From assembly GCA_015060485.1 (NCBI GenBank), contig SUYI01000037.1:1-37037 (forward strand): a stretch of 37,037 nt of DNA, in the 5' to 3' direction. This DNA comes from Prevotella sp. (lineage in GTDB: Bacteria; Bacteroidota; Bacteroidia; Bacteroidales; Bacteroidaceae). Position numbers and translations under genes: made by a program. Below are positions 1 to 6,515 of this stretch, piece by piece. The notes beneath the pieces are model-generated. The model saw nothing but the letters and a program-made list of their open reading frames with translations, made no database searches and had not been told where the DNA came from. The stretch's first letter is position 1, and every line of letters starts with the position of its first letter.

Positions 1-80
1 CCAGTGAACTGCTTTCTGCGGTTATTGATGCCAATCCTAAGTTCCATAAACTCTATCAAATGTATAAATTAGTCGCCTGA
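1..80 (+). CDS. C-terminal end of an unidentified protein, cut by window edge
   Basis: Frame 3 is open from the first base to a TGA at 78-80 and gives 25 residues ending in KLYQMYKLVA. The start lies outside the window. The fragment is too short to assign a family. It may be the end of a real gene or one more of the gene remnants that fill the next 700 bases. Confidence 0.4.
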   Translation, partial: SELLSAVIDANPKFHKLYQMYKLVA

Positions 81-176
81 TGAATGAATATTCACTTGCG
101 AAAGTTCAGTAAAAAGACAAATAAAACGAAAAGAACAATGAACAAGAAGGAAAGGTTTTGCGATGTTGATAACATC

Positions 177-353
177 GTGGAATGGCGCCACATCATCACC
201 ACACTGCTCGCACTCGTCGCAATGACTGGGCAGGCACAGGAAATCAGCAAGGCAGAGGCAACTGCAACCGACTACATCAAACTGCTCAACAAGCAAGGAT
301 ACCATGTCTTTGCGCTTGACTTGTCGAAGAATGTTTTAAGGATAACAACTTAA
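177..353 (+). pseudogene. truncated secreted protein (signal peptide plus about 38 residues)
   Basis: The frame is open from 84, but the protein-like part begins at about 177, where a GTG gives MEWRHIITTLLALVAMTGQAQ, a typical Prevotella signal peptide with a hydrophobic core and an AQ cleavage end. About 38 mature residues follow (KAEATATDYIKLLNKQGYHV and onward), then an early stop. A mature secreted protein of this kind would normally be several times longer, so this reads as an N-terminal stub left by a deletion. The residues after LDLSK look unrelated to the rest. The parent family was not recognised with confidence. The original ATG may have been lost, because only GTG or a far-upstream ATG is available. 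Confidence 0.45.
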
Positions 354-430
354 ATGTAACAGAGGGACTTTTGATATACTGGGTGAAGAGGTGATGCGCC
401 GAACTTTTTCAACCGTTTATAGGATTACTC

Positions 431-633
431 TTATTCAAGAATAGTCGTTGCCCATTCGGGAATGTCACCAGTATATTGCTTGAACAGTTGACCGTCGGTC
501 ATGCGGAAGAGCAGACGAGCCTCAGTATCATCAATGGAATTGTCGTAAACATATACGCGGTCTGCCAAGGAGGCACAGCGCTTGCAATTGACAATCGATT
601 TCTGATAGCGGGAAATCAGTATGCTGCGGCAGC
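431..633 (-). pseudogene. C-terminal remnant of a zeta-type toxin (ABC-type ATPase-like kinase)
   Basis: On the minus strand a frame without its own start reads ISRYQKSIVNCKRCASLADR, then VYVYDNSIDDTEARLLFRM, and ends GDIPEWATTILE with TAA at 431-433. The RYQ...ADR.YvYDNS...ARLLFR pattern is what I know from the C-terminal part of zeta-toxin-like P-loop kinases of Bacteroidetes. The P-loop and the substrate-binding part, normally about 130 residues, are missing. The frame overlaps the end of the small upstream ORF at 616-774 in a different frame, as expected if a deletion joined the antitoxin-side ORF to the toxin tail. It cannot be active. Confidence 0.6.
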
Positions 634-774
634 CTGTTTGATTTCCTCAAAGAAACGTATTGTTGCTTCACGGTTTGTCTGGGAAGCTTCCTCAGCCGCC
701 TCGCGCATCAACTGTTCGAGCACCTCGTCTGAAGGCTCCTCCATGCTTGTCAGTTTGTAAGTGTCGATACTCAT
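616..774 (-). CDS. small antitoxin-like protein upstream of the zeta-toxin remnant
   Basis: ATG at 774 (minus strand) opens a 52-residue ORF, MSIDTYKLTSMEEPSDEVLE followed by QLMREAAEEASQTNREATIRFF, ending with TGA at 616-618. It is acidic, helical and Glu-rich. It lies directly before, and overlaps, the remains of a zeta-type toxin, which is where a short partner ORF sits in many Bacteroidetes zeta loci. The last residues (QAAAAY) lie at the deletion junction, so the original protein may have been longer. That it is an antitoxin is inferred from position only. With its toxin destroyed it is probably an orphan. Confidence 0.5.
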   Translation of the reverse strand: MSIDTYKLTSMEEPSDEVLEQLMREAAEEASQTNREATIRFFEEIKQAAAAY

Positions 775-967
775 ATAGTGTCCTTTTTATCTTTTTGTGC
801 GTGCAAATTTACGAAAAGTTTTGGAATATTGTTCGCTTTCGGAGGAAAAAGTGCAAAAAGTAGGGCGCTGATGGTTTGTTTTGTCATCTTCGGCCCCGAT
901 TTCTTAATTAAAATTAATGTATACAAGAAATCAGCCCTTTGTGTATCAGATAATAGATTTTATTTCA

Positions 968-975
968 TACTTTTG
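968..975 (+). promoter_or_regulatory. Bacteroidetes -7 element for alkD
   Basis: TACTTTTG matches the TAnnTTTG -7 consensus. It lies 25 nt before the ATG at 1001. No TTTG at the usual 19-21 nt spacing was seen upstream; the nearest is 26 nt away at 938-941. Confidence 0.5.
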
Positions 976-1000
976 CTCCAAAAAGATACATAATGGCAGT

Positions 1001-1807
1001 ATGACAACGGCGAAGGAAATCATTGAATATATGGAGTCGCTGCGCAATGAGGAGCAGCGGGAGAATCTGATGCGGTTCTTCAAGACGGCACCAGGGGAGT
1101 ATGGCTATGGCGACGAGTTCTTAGGGTTGAAGGTGCCAGAGACGCGGGAGGTTGTCAGGGCGGCCAAGGATATTCTGATTGATGAAGTGCCAGTGCTGTT
1201 GATGTCGAAATGGCATGAGGTAAGACTTTGCGGATTTCTGATTCTGGTCTCGAAGTTTGAGAAACTGTCGACGAAGCGGTTGGAGAATGATCCCGAAGCA
1301 ATCACAAAGCGCGACGAGATTCTGACGATGTATCTGCGATATGCCGAGCGGGCGAGCAACTGGGACTTGGTGGACTTGTCGGTGCACAAGATTCTTGGGC
1401 ATTGGCTGTTGCTGCCTACTTGTCTTGGAGGCCGGGATGCAGGTCTTCACAAGAACTACAAACTGCATTTGCTCAATGAACTGGCTGCCAGCGACAATCT
1501 GTGGAAGCAACGCATGAGCATCGTCTGTTCGTGGAAAACCTCGCAGCAGGGCGACCCTTCGTGGTGCCTGCGCTATGCCGAGATTCACCTGCATCATCCC
1601 CACGACCTGATGCATAAGGCCGTGGGCTGGATGCTGCGTGAGATGGGTAAGCGTGTATCGATGGATCTGCTCCGTGACTTCCTCCGCCAACATGCCCACG
1701 AGATGCCTCGCACCATGCTCCGCTACGCCATCGAGAAGATGAACGAAGAGGAGCGCAAGCAATGGATGGAAGTAAAGGTATTCTCCACAAAAAGTCCTTC
1801 TTATTGA
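1001..1807 (+). CDS. AlkD-type DNA alkylation repair glycosylase
   Basis: The 268-residue protein belongs to the HEAT-like-repeat DNA glycosylases (AlkC/AlkD fold), which excise bulky or positively charged N3- and N7-alkylpurines. The residues used by Bacillus cereus AlkD all have counterparts: Trp121 and Asp125 in SNWDLVD, Arg171 in KQRMSIVCSW, and Trp210 in HKAVGWMLRE. The protein is therefore predicted to be active. An in-frame ATG at 917 exists, but its extension crosses the promoter-like -7 box at 968-975, so the start at 1001 is chosen. The length is slightly above the usual 230 or so, with an extra tail of about 15 residues. Next come a peroxiredoxin and an alkylguanine transferase on the same strand, making a small damage-repair group. 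Confidence 0.88.
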   Translation: MTTAKEIIEYMESLRNEEQRENLMRFFKTAPGEYGYGDEFLGLKVPETREVVRAAKDILIDEVPVLLMSKWHEVRLCGFLILVSKFEKLSTKRLENDPEAITKRDEILTMYLRYAERASNWDLVDLSVHKILGHWLLLPTCLGGRDAGLHKNYKLHLLNELAASDNLWKQRMSIVCSWKTSQQGDPSWCLRYAEIHLHHPHDLMHKAVGWMLREMGKRVSMDLLRDFLRQHAHEMPRTMLRYAIEKMNEEERKQWMEVKVFSTKSPSY

Positions 1808-1828
1808 GGATATTTGCGAAATAATTAC

Positions 1829-1836
1829 TATCTTTG
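1829..1836 (+). promoter_or_regulatory. Bacteroidetes -7 element for bcp
   Basis: TATCTTTG fits TAnnTTTG and lies 28 nt before the bcp ATG at 1865. It sits in the short gap after alkD, so bcp probably has its own promoter. Confidence 0.5.
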
Positions 1837-1864
1837 TGGCCGAATAACTTATTAATAGACTAAC

Positions 1865-2317
1865 ATGAACATTGGAGACAAAGCGCCCGAGATTCTGGGC
1901 AAGGACGAACAGGGACGGGACATCCGTCTGAGTGATTATAAGGGTCGTAAATTGGTGCTGTACTTCTATCCGAAGGACAATACCGGCGGTTGCACGGCTG
2001 AGGCTTGCAGCCTGCGTGACCACTACGGGGAGTTGCAGGGCAAGGGCTACGAGGTGGTTGGAGTGAGCAAAGATTCTGCTGCTTCGCACGTGAAGTTCAA
2101 GGAGAAGCACGAACTGCCCTTCCCACTGATTGCCGATGTCAATCACGAGTTGTTGAAAGCGATGGGCGCATGGGGCGAAAAGTCGATGTATGGCAAGAAG
2201 ACCATGGGTACCATCCGCACGACCTTCATCATCAACGAAGAGGGCATCATCGAACAAATCTTCGCTGGCAAACAGGTGAAGACGAAAGAGCACGCAGAAC
2301 AGATTCTGACGCTATAG
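1865..2317 (+). CDS. bcp: thioredoxin-dependent peroxiredoxin, Bcp/PrxQ type
   Basis: This 150-residue cytoplasmic peroxidase reduces H2O2 and organic hydroperoxides using thioredoxin. The family active-site motif PxxxTxxC is present as Pro36, Thr40 and Cys43 (peroxidatic). Cys48, five residues later, is the resolving Cys of the Bcp/PrxQ class. Arg118 in GTIRTTFII is the conserved active-site Arg. One oddity is that the usual Thr-Pro-Gly-Cys reads Thr-Gly-Gly-Cys here. The length is normal for the family. The gene lies between alkD and the alkyltransferase gene; 40 nt separate its stop from the next start, so co-transcription with the latter is likely. Confidence 0.95.
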   Translation: MNIGDKAPEILGKDEQGRDIRLSDYKGRKLVLYFYPKDNTGGCTAEACSLRDHYGELQGKGYEVVGVSKDSAASHVKFKEKHELPFPLIADVNHELLKAMGAWGEKSMYGKKTMGTIRTTFIINEEGIIEQIFAGKQVKTKEHAEQILTL

Positions 2318-2357
2318 AAAAGATGCCGGAGAAGAAACGAAAGGAGTGGATGAGCCG

Positions 2358-2699
2358 ATGAAGGACTATCCCGATAGGATGACGTCAGAGCAAACGAGGA
2401 CGTTCAAAGACGATGTGCTGAACATTGTCAGTCAGATACCTTGTGGCTACGTCACTACCTATGGTCATATTGCTGCGTTAGCGGGCTGGCCCAGTCACGC
2501 AAGGATGGTAGGCCGCACGCTACGTTATACCCCTGGAGCAGAATTACTCCCTTGCCATCGCGTGGTAAATAACGTTGGTCGCACAGCCCCAGGCTGGAGC
2601 CGTCAGCGTCCGTTGTTAGAATCCGAAGGCGTCACCTTCATGCCTAACGGTCATGTGAATATGCAGCGCCACCTCTGGGAGCCTGAATTATCAGAATAG
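2358..2699 (+). CDS. single-domain O6-alkylguanine-DNA alkyltransferase
   Basis: The 113 residues form only the DNA-binding and catalytic domain of the MGMT/Ogt family; the N-terminal domain of Ada/Ogt is absent. The acceptor motif is PCHRV with Cys66, so this is not a PWHR-type alkyltransferase-like protein, and self-inactivating transfer of the alkyl group to Cys66 is predicted. Arg49 in HARMVG matches the Arg finger that helps flip the base. A GTG at 2346 in the same frame overlaps the AAAGGAG stretch (2340-2346). The ATG at 2358 stands 11 nt after that stretch and is preferred. Together with AlkD it covers two different classes of alkylation damage. Confidence 0.85.
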   Translation: MKDYPDRMTSEQTRTFKDDVLNIVSQIPCGYVTTYGHIAALAGWPSHARMVGRTLRYTPGAELLPCHRVVNNVGRTAPGWSRQRPLLESEGVTFMPNGHVNMQRHLWEPELSE

Positions 2700-2774
2700 C
2701 TCTTTACAATGAGAGAACGGTAGCGGAAGACAGAGACTACGGCACTGGCAGGGAGAAAGCAGGGAGCAAACAGG

Positions 2775-2817
2775 GAGAAAGTACGGCAGTTAGCGGGAGT
2801 AATGCCGTACCTTTCTC
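2775..2817. terminator. hairpin between convergent genes
   Basis: GAGAAAGTACGGCA (2775-2788) pairs with TGCCGTACCTTTCTC (2803-2817) with one bulged base and a 14-nt loop. It sits between the ends of the alkyltransferase gene (+) and the acyltransferase gene (-), so a bidirectional terminator is plausible, although no long T tract follows. Related copies of the left arm sequence (GGGAGAAAG, GGGAGCAAA) precede it at about 2752-2770. Confidence 0.4.
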
Positions 2818-2836
2818 GTTTCTTGCGGGCGGACAA

Positions 2837-2864
2837 ATTATTCGTAGCGCCCGCTACGAATAAT
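2837..2864. repeat. 28-bp perfect inverted repeat
   Basis: ATTATTCGTAGCG (2837-2849) is followed after CC by its exact reverse complement (2852-2864). It lies in the 265-bp gap between two convergent genes, downstream of another hairpin and upstream of a 12-bp palindrome, CAGCGGCCGCTG (2889-2900). It could be part of a terminator or of a dispersed palindromic element. No transposase is present. Confidence 0.6.
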
Positions 2865-2964
2865 CATAGCGGACGGAGAAATTGATTACAGCGGCCGCTG
2901 AAAACCTAATTTATATTATATATAATCGGACAGCTAACATGTGGTATGCAAAATGCCACAAATC

Positions 2965-4170
2965 TTATCTGAACAGTTTCTTTTTCAGCCACTCGCGGAC
3001 GGGCAGGTCGTAGAGTCGGTAAGAGCCATAGGCCACAAGGATGGCGAGCAAAAAGATACAGACGGCTACAAAGATGTGGGTGCCCAGAGGGGCATCCTTA
3101 TGACTGTCAGCCCACGACATCTGCATGTAGATTAGAGGATAATGGGTGATGTAAATAGGATAACTGATATCTCCCAGGAACTTATTAATAGCCGATGACT
3201 TCGAGCCAGTGACGCTACTGCCAGCGCCCATCGCTACAATGAGTGGGAAGCAGATAAGGATACAGATGGCCTCGTAAAGTCCATTTGTCCAACGGGCCTC
3301 GCCCTCGGTGCCAAGTCCCATCCAGGGCATGCAGAACAACACGATAATCATCAGCGAGCACCACCAGAAGCCATGCTTAAATGAGAAATGAGTAATGAGA
3401 AATGAGTAATGATGATTACTTTGTTCGCCATCTGTTCTTAGTCGCGAGATAAGCAATCCGCAGAAGAAGGGATAAAGTAGACGGGTAAGGCCTACCTGAA
3501 GTTGGTCGGGTGTAGTGCTCCAACCGCCCACCACAGTATATAATGCCCAATTGCGCTCTTCAAGGAATCCTGTCACATCAATGTTCAGGCAGAGTATGAC
3601 GGTCATCACGGCGAAGACAGCCACACAGATGCCCAAAGCCACCTTCGACAATCTGCGGATAACGAGTGCATAGAGGATATTGGCGATATACTCCCATTGC
3701 AACGACCAGGCTGGGCCGTTTAGCGGATTGGTCTCTGCCCAGCCTCTGATATCCATCGTATTGGGCAACGGAATCATCGTAAAGCACCAGAACATCACCA
3801 GCAGCACCATATACCAAGGCGTCTGGTTAATCAACGGAAACTCACCACAACTGCCGAAATAGAACATGATGGTTCCAAACAGCGTACCGAAGATAACCAT
3901 CGGATGCAGACGAATCAATCGGCGCTTAAAAAACGACCACGTTGACATCCTGTCCCAGCGGTCATCGTACGCATAGCCGACAACAAAGCCTGAGAGCACA
4001 AAGAAGAAATCGACTGCCAGATAGCCATGATTGATGGGCTGATCAGGTTTGCCGCCGTAATAGGTTTCAAACAAATGATAGGCCACCACCAGCATAGCAG
4101 CCACACCGCGCAGTCCGTCAAGAATCTCATAGCGCGGTTTAGAGGCGAGGTAGATGTTCTGATTGCTCAT
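2965..4170 (-). CDS. acyltransferase-3 family membrane protein (OafA-like)
   Basis: This 401-residue integral membrane protein moves acetyl or other acyl groups onto cell-surface sugars. Near the N terminus are the family hallmarks LDGLRGVAAMLVVAYH (about residues 18-33, with the catalytic-type His), VDFFFVLSGFVVGY, and RRLIRLHP. About ten hydrophobic segments follow. Start: ATG at 4170, only 8 nt after a TACCTTTG -7 box, so the mRNA leader would be about 5 nt. One oddity is a 14-bp tandem repeat (3381-3408) that adds YSFLITHFSF to a loop near residue 255. No glycan biosynthesis neighbours point to a substrate. Confidence 0.88.
   Translation of the reverse strand: MSNQNIYLASKPRYEILDGLRGVAAMLVVAYHLFETYYGGKPDQPINHGYLAVDFFFVLSGFVVGYAYDDRWDRMSTWSFFKRRLIRLHPMVIFGTLFGTIMFYFGSCGEFPLINQTPWYMVLLVMFWCFTMIPLPNTMDIRGWAETNPLNGPAWSLQWEYIANILYALVIRRLSKVALGICVAVFAVMTVILCLNIDVTGFLEERNWALYTVVGGWSTTPDQLQVGLTRLLYPFFCGLLISRLRTDGEQSNHHYSFLITHFSFKHGFWWCSLMIIVLFCMPWMGLGTEGEARWTNGLYEAICILICFPLIVAMGAGSSVTGSKSSAINKFLGDISYPIYITHYPLIYMQMSWADSHKDAPLGTHIFVAVCIFLLAILVAYGSYRLYDLPVREWLKKKLFR
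3381..3408. repeat. 14-bp tandem repeat (two copies) inside acyltransferase gene
   Basis: ATGAGAAATGAGTA occurs twice in tandem and can also be read as four 7-bp units alternating ATGAGAA and ATGAGTA. ATGATGATTAC follows. It stays in frame in the minus-strand gene, where it encodes SFLITHFSF within a probable loop. Confidence 0.75.
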
Positions 4171-4178
4171 AATGTCTG

Positions 4179-4186
4179 CAAAGGTA
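4179..4186 (-). promoter_or_regulatory. -7 element for the acyltransferase gene, nearly leaderless
   Basis: On the minus strand TACCTTTG (TAnnTTTG) ends 8 nt before the ATG at 4170. With transcription starting about 4-7 nt past the box, the leader would be about 2-5 nt. Confidence 0.5.
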
Positions 4187-4229
4187 CGTAAAATATTGGA
4201 GATAATACGGAATGTCGGGAAAAAAGTTG

Positions 4230-4237
4230 TACCTTTG
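4230..4237 (+). promoter_or_regulatory. -7 element upstream of the truncated glycosidase
   Basis: TACCTTTG lies 24 nt before the ATG at 4262. It indicates that the original gene's promoter and start codon survived the deletion. Confidence 0.45.
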
Positions 4238-4261
4238 TACCCGATAAAACTACTGAGAACG

Positions 4262-4950
4262 ATGAGAAAACTACTGATGATGAGCGCTCGCTCTACCGCC
4301 AGTTCGGCTACAGTTTCTACTGCATCGACTACCCCGTCACCACCGGACTTAAGGCATTGGAGCTGGCCGGCTTGGACTTCGAGCGCCAGCAGCTGCTGCA
4401 GGATTTCTGCACCACGGCCGACGTGCTGGTGAAGAACGGCCTGAACTTCCCCAAGTTCGAGGTCAACTACGAGCAGTCAATCATCGCCCCCGCCGTGCAG
4501 TTCCTCTGCGAGGTTTATCAGGCCACCGGCAACAAGCGCTACCAGACTGCCGCCCAGAAGATGCTGCCCGCACTCGAGGCCCTGCAGTGGCACCAGCCCT
4601 CCTACCGCATGAACGAGATAGCCATCCGCCACTGGGACGGCTACTGGTTCGGCAAGCGCCAGACCTACGGCGACGTCTATCCCCACTACTGGAGCACCAT
4701 CACCGCCGCCGCCTACCACCGCTATGCGCAGTGCATTGCCGACAGCGACCCCAAGGCTGCTGCCGACTATCAGCAACGGGCAGAACAGTGCGTGCGCGAC
4801 AATCTCTGCCTCTTCTTCGAGGACGGACGGGCCACCTGCGCCTTCGTCATGCCTCGTCGCGTCAATGGCGAGGCGGCCCACTATGCCGATGCCTACGCCA
4901 ACGATCAGGACTGGGCACTGATGTTCTATCTCATGGTAGCAGGACATTGA
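4262..4950 (+). pseudogene. truncated (alpha/alpha)6-barrel glycosidase, frame broken near start
   Basis: A promoter and the beginning of a signal peptide (ATG at 4262, MRKLLMMSARS) are followed within 30 bases by a different frame. That frame encodes about 220 residues of a six-hairpin carbohydrate-active enzyme, from RSLYRQFGYSFYCIDYPVTT through MNEIAIRHWDGYWFGKRQT to DWALMFYLMVAGH with TGA at 4948-4950. The long frame has no ATG upstream and the two parts are offset by one base. This fits a deletion that joined the first codons to the C-terminal third of a secreted glycan-degrading enzyme. Paired helices and many aromatic residues support the fold, but the exact GH family was not recognised. 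Its last 20 bp overlap the end of the convergent HAD gene. Confidence 0.6.
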
Positions 4951-5548
4951 GCTGGGCTGTCCAGTCCTCGTTGTTCTGAGGACAAAGGGTGTGCATGCCA
5001 AGGGCTGCAGCAGCCTCTACGTTACGGGGACCATCATCGACGAAAAGAGTCTCTTCGGGTAGTGACTGCTGACCACGAAGCATGATTTCGAAAATCTCTT
5101 GATTGGGCTTCATGACCTTGCATTCGTAGCTTAGGTACATGGCATCGAAGAAATGGCCGATAGGATGACCTTCACCGTCGAAATCCCCATTTGCCCACTG
5201 CATCATAAAGGGGTTGGTGTTCGACAATAGGCACACTTTGTAGCCCCTGGCCCGGAGGTCCTGGATAGCTTCCAGATTACGTCGGGGCACATGGTCGACA
5301 TAGCCGTGCCAGGCGGTGTAACACTCGTCCATTGACAGACTGCGTCCAACCAGCGTGCTAAGATCGCATCGGAACTCCTCGGCAGTAATTTGTCCGGACT
5401 CCAGCGCGCCGAAGATGCCTTTCTGCTCGAAGGCATCCAGATGGCGACGGGCATCGTGCAGCCCGATTTCCTCAAACCTGCGGACGGCCTGCTCATAGCT
5501 CAGTGCTATAACAACACCGCCCAAATCGAATGCTATATTCCTAATCAT
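4931..5548 (-). CDS. HAD-superfamily phosphatase, subfamily IA (YihX-like)
   Basis: A 205-residue cytosolic HAD hydrolase. Motif I is FDLGGVVI with nucleophile Asp8; the second Asp of DxD is Gly, a pattern seen in YihX-like sugar-phosphate phosphatases. Motif II is LLSNTN, motif III lies in KVMKPNQEIFE, and motif IV is FVDDGPRN. The substrate is unknown; a sugar phosphate is likely from family knowledge. A TTG at 5560 is in frame but sits inside the -7 box, so ATG 5548 is used. Its end overlaps the convergent glycosidase remnant by 20 bp. It follows the Crp/Fnr gene on the same strand after 169 nt and has its own promoter. Confidence 0.88.
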   Translation of the reverse strand: MIRNIAFDLGGVVIALSYEQAVRRFEEIGLHDARRHLDAFEQKGIFGALESGQITAEEFRCDLSTLVGRSLSMDECYTAWHGYVDHVPRRNLEAIQDLRARGYKVCLLSNTNPFMMQWANGDFDGEGHPIGHFFDAMYLSYECKVMKPNQEIFEIMLRGQQSLPEETLFVDDGPRNVEAAAALGMHTLCPQNNEDWTAQLNVLLP

Positions 5549-5557
5549 TTCAGATGG

Positions 5558-5589
5558 CAAAGGTACGAATAAGTGAGCGAAAAAACAAA
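5558..5589 (-). promoter_or_regulatory. promoter of HAD gene, nearly leaderless
   Basis: On the minus strand TTTG (5586-5589) is followed after 20 nt by TACCTTTG (5558-5565), matching the Bacteroidetes -33/-7 layout. The ATG at 5548 comes 9 nt after the box, so the leader is only a few nucleotides. A second TACCTTTG lies upstream at 5631-5638 without a matching -33 element. Confidence 0.6.
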
Positions 5590-5717
5590 TTAATTTGGAT
5601 TTTTCCGAACGGGAACACCTTCGATGAAGTCAAAGGTACAAAAAATTTGATTAAGTGGGAAGAAAAGAAATATATTTATTTTTCTTCTCATCGATTTTAT
5701 CTGTTAAAGTCAATATT

Positions 5718-6380
5718 TCAAACGGTTAGTCGTGATAATAGCTGGATGTGACGTCCTTCCACGCGGATAACACCTTCCTGTTTCAATTCGTTCAGACAGC
5801 GCAATAGCGAATACTTCTGAATGCCGAAATGGTCGGCCAATTCCTGACGAGATAGGGGGAGAACAATCTGTTTGGTCTGTTGAAGTTTGCTCTGCTCCAT
5901 CAGGTAAAGGCTTAACTTCTCGCGTACACTCATGGAAAGCATGCGCACTTTTTTGGTTAATTGGGCGATAATGTCTGAAAGTAACTGTATATAGTTCATC
6001 ATCAGCCGTTGGTTGCTGTTGAGTAGCTTTTCCAAATCGTCAGATGTCAGCCTCAGAATGGTAGTATTTTCAGAAGCTTCGATGGAAACAGGGTAATAGT
6101 TGTCCGTAGAAAAGAGGAAGGCTGGAGCCAGCAGTTTGCCTGTTTGATGAGCAGCCATCCGAATGACACGACCGGATGGTCCTGTAATATATGCCACCAT
6201 CTCACCGCTAATGATAATGTCAGCATAATGGCATACAGAACCAGCATAGACGTGAGTATCGCCTTTGCGATAATGAATGGCCCGATAGCGGACGGTGTGC
6301 ATCAGGCTGATGATCTCCTGCTCGTTCAGACCTTTGAACAGCGGGCATTTCCTAAGTCCTTGTAAGGTGTCAATATCCAT
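5718..6380 (-). CDS. Crp/Fnr family transcription regulator next to nrfHA
   Basis: The 220-residue protein has an N-terminal cyclic-nucleotide-binding-like beta-roll (residues about 15-125), a dimer helix (about 130-160) and a C-terminal winged helix with LSRQELADHFGIQKYSLLRC as helix-turn-helix. There is no N-terminal cysteine cluster of the FNR type, and only Cys12, Cys50 and one in the DNA-binding domain were seen, so a [4Fe-4S] sensor is unlikely. It is divergent from nrfH across 135 bp. Control of nitrite respiration, possibly in response to nitrite or NO as in related Bacteroidetes regulators, is inferred from this. A dyad (6406-6421) overlaps its own -33 region, which suggests autoregulation. 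Confidence 0.88.
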   Translation of the reverse strand: MDIDTLQGLRKCPLFKGLNEQEIISLMHTVRYRAIHYRKGDTHVYAGSVCHYADIIISGEMVAYITGPSGRVIRMAAHQTGKLLAPAFLFSTDNYYPVSIEASENTTILRLTSDDLEKLLNSNQRLMMNYIQLLSDIIAQLTKKVRMLSMSVREKLSLYLMEQSKLQQTKQIVLPLSRQELADHFGIQKYSLLRCLNELKQEGVIRVEGRHIQLLSRLTV

Positions 6381-6388
6381 AACGATGG

Positions 6389-6421
6389 CAAAGATACGTA
6401 TAAAATGTGAATAATTTCAAA
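6389..6421 (-). promoter_or_regulatory. promoter of crp/fnr-like gene with overlapping operator-like dyad
   Basis: On the minus strand TTTG (6418-6421) is followed after 21 nt by TATCTTTG (6389-6396); the ATG follows 8 nt later at 6380. The imperfect dyad TGTGAA-TAAT-TTCAAA (6406-6421) has the half-site spacing of Crp/Fnr sites and covers the -33 element. CGTATAA (6397-6403) and TTATACG (6434-6440) form an outer inverted repeat around it. Confidence 0.5.
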
Positions 6422-6483
6422 ATTTAACAACTATTATACGGATAAAGCCACAAATGTTACCACCTTATATCCCCATTAATGAT

Positions 6484-6491
6484 TATTTTTG
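6484..6491 (+). promoter_or_regulatory. -7 element for nrfHA
   Basis: TATTTTTG fits TAnnTTTG and is 24 nt before the nrfH ATG (6516). No TTTG lies at the -33 position, which is consistent with an activator-dependent promoter. A weak inverted repeat GGATA(6440-6444)...TATCC(6467-6471) is centred about 40 nt upstream of the expected start of transcription. Confidence 0.45.
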
Positions 6492-6515
6492 TCGCAAAAT
6501 TCTAAAACAACACGG

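Noticed and set aside
1121..2293. 390-residue open frame on the minus strand across alkD and bcp
   Set aside because: It is antisense to two genes with clear catalytic motifs and its translation has no recognisable domain; it results from codon bias on the other strand.
2358..2699. Alkyltransferase-like (ATL) protein without activity
   Set aside because: The motif is PCHRV with the acceptor Cys, not the PWHR of ATL proteins.
5718..6380. FNR-type oxygen sensor with an iron-sulfur cluster
   Set aside because: The N-terminal cysteine cluster needed to hold the cluster is absent.
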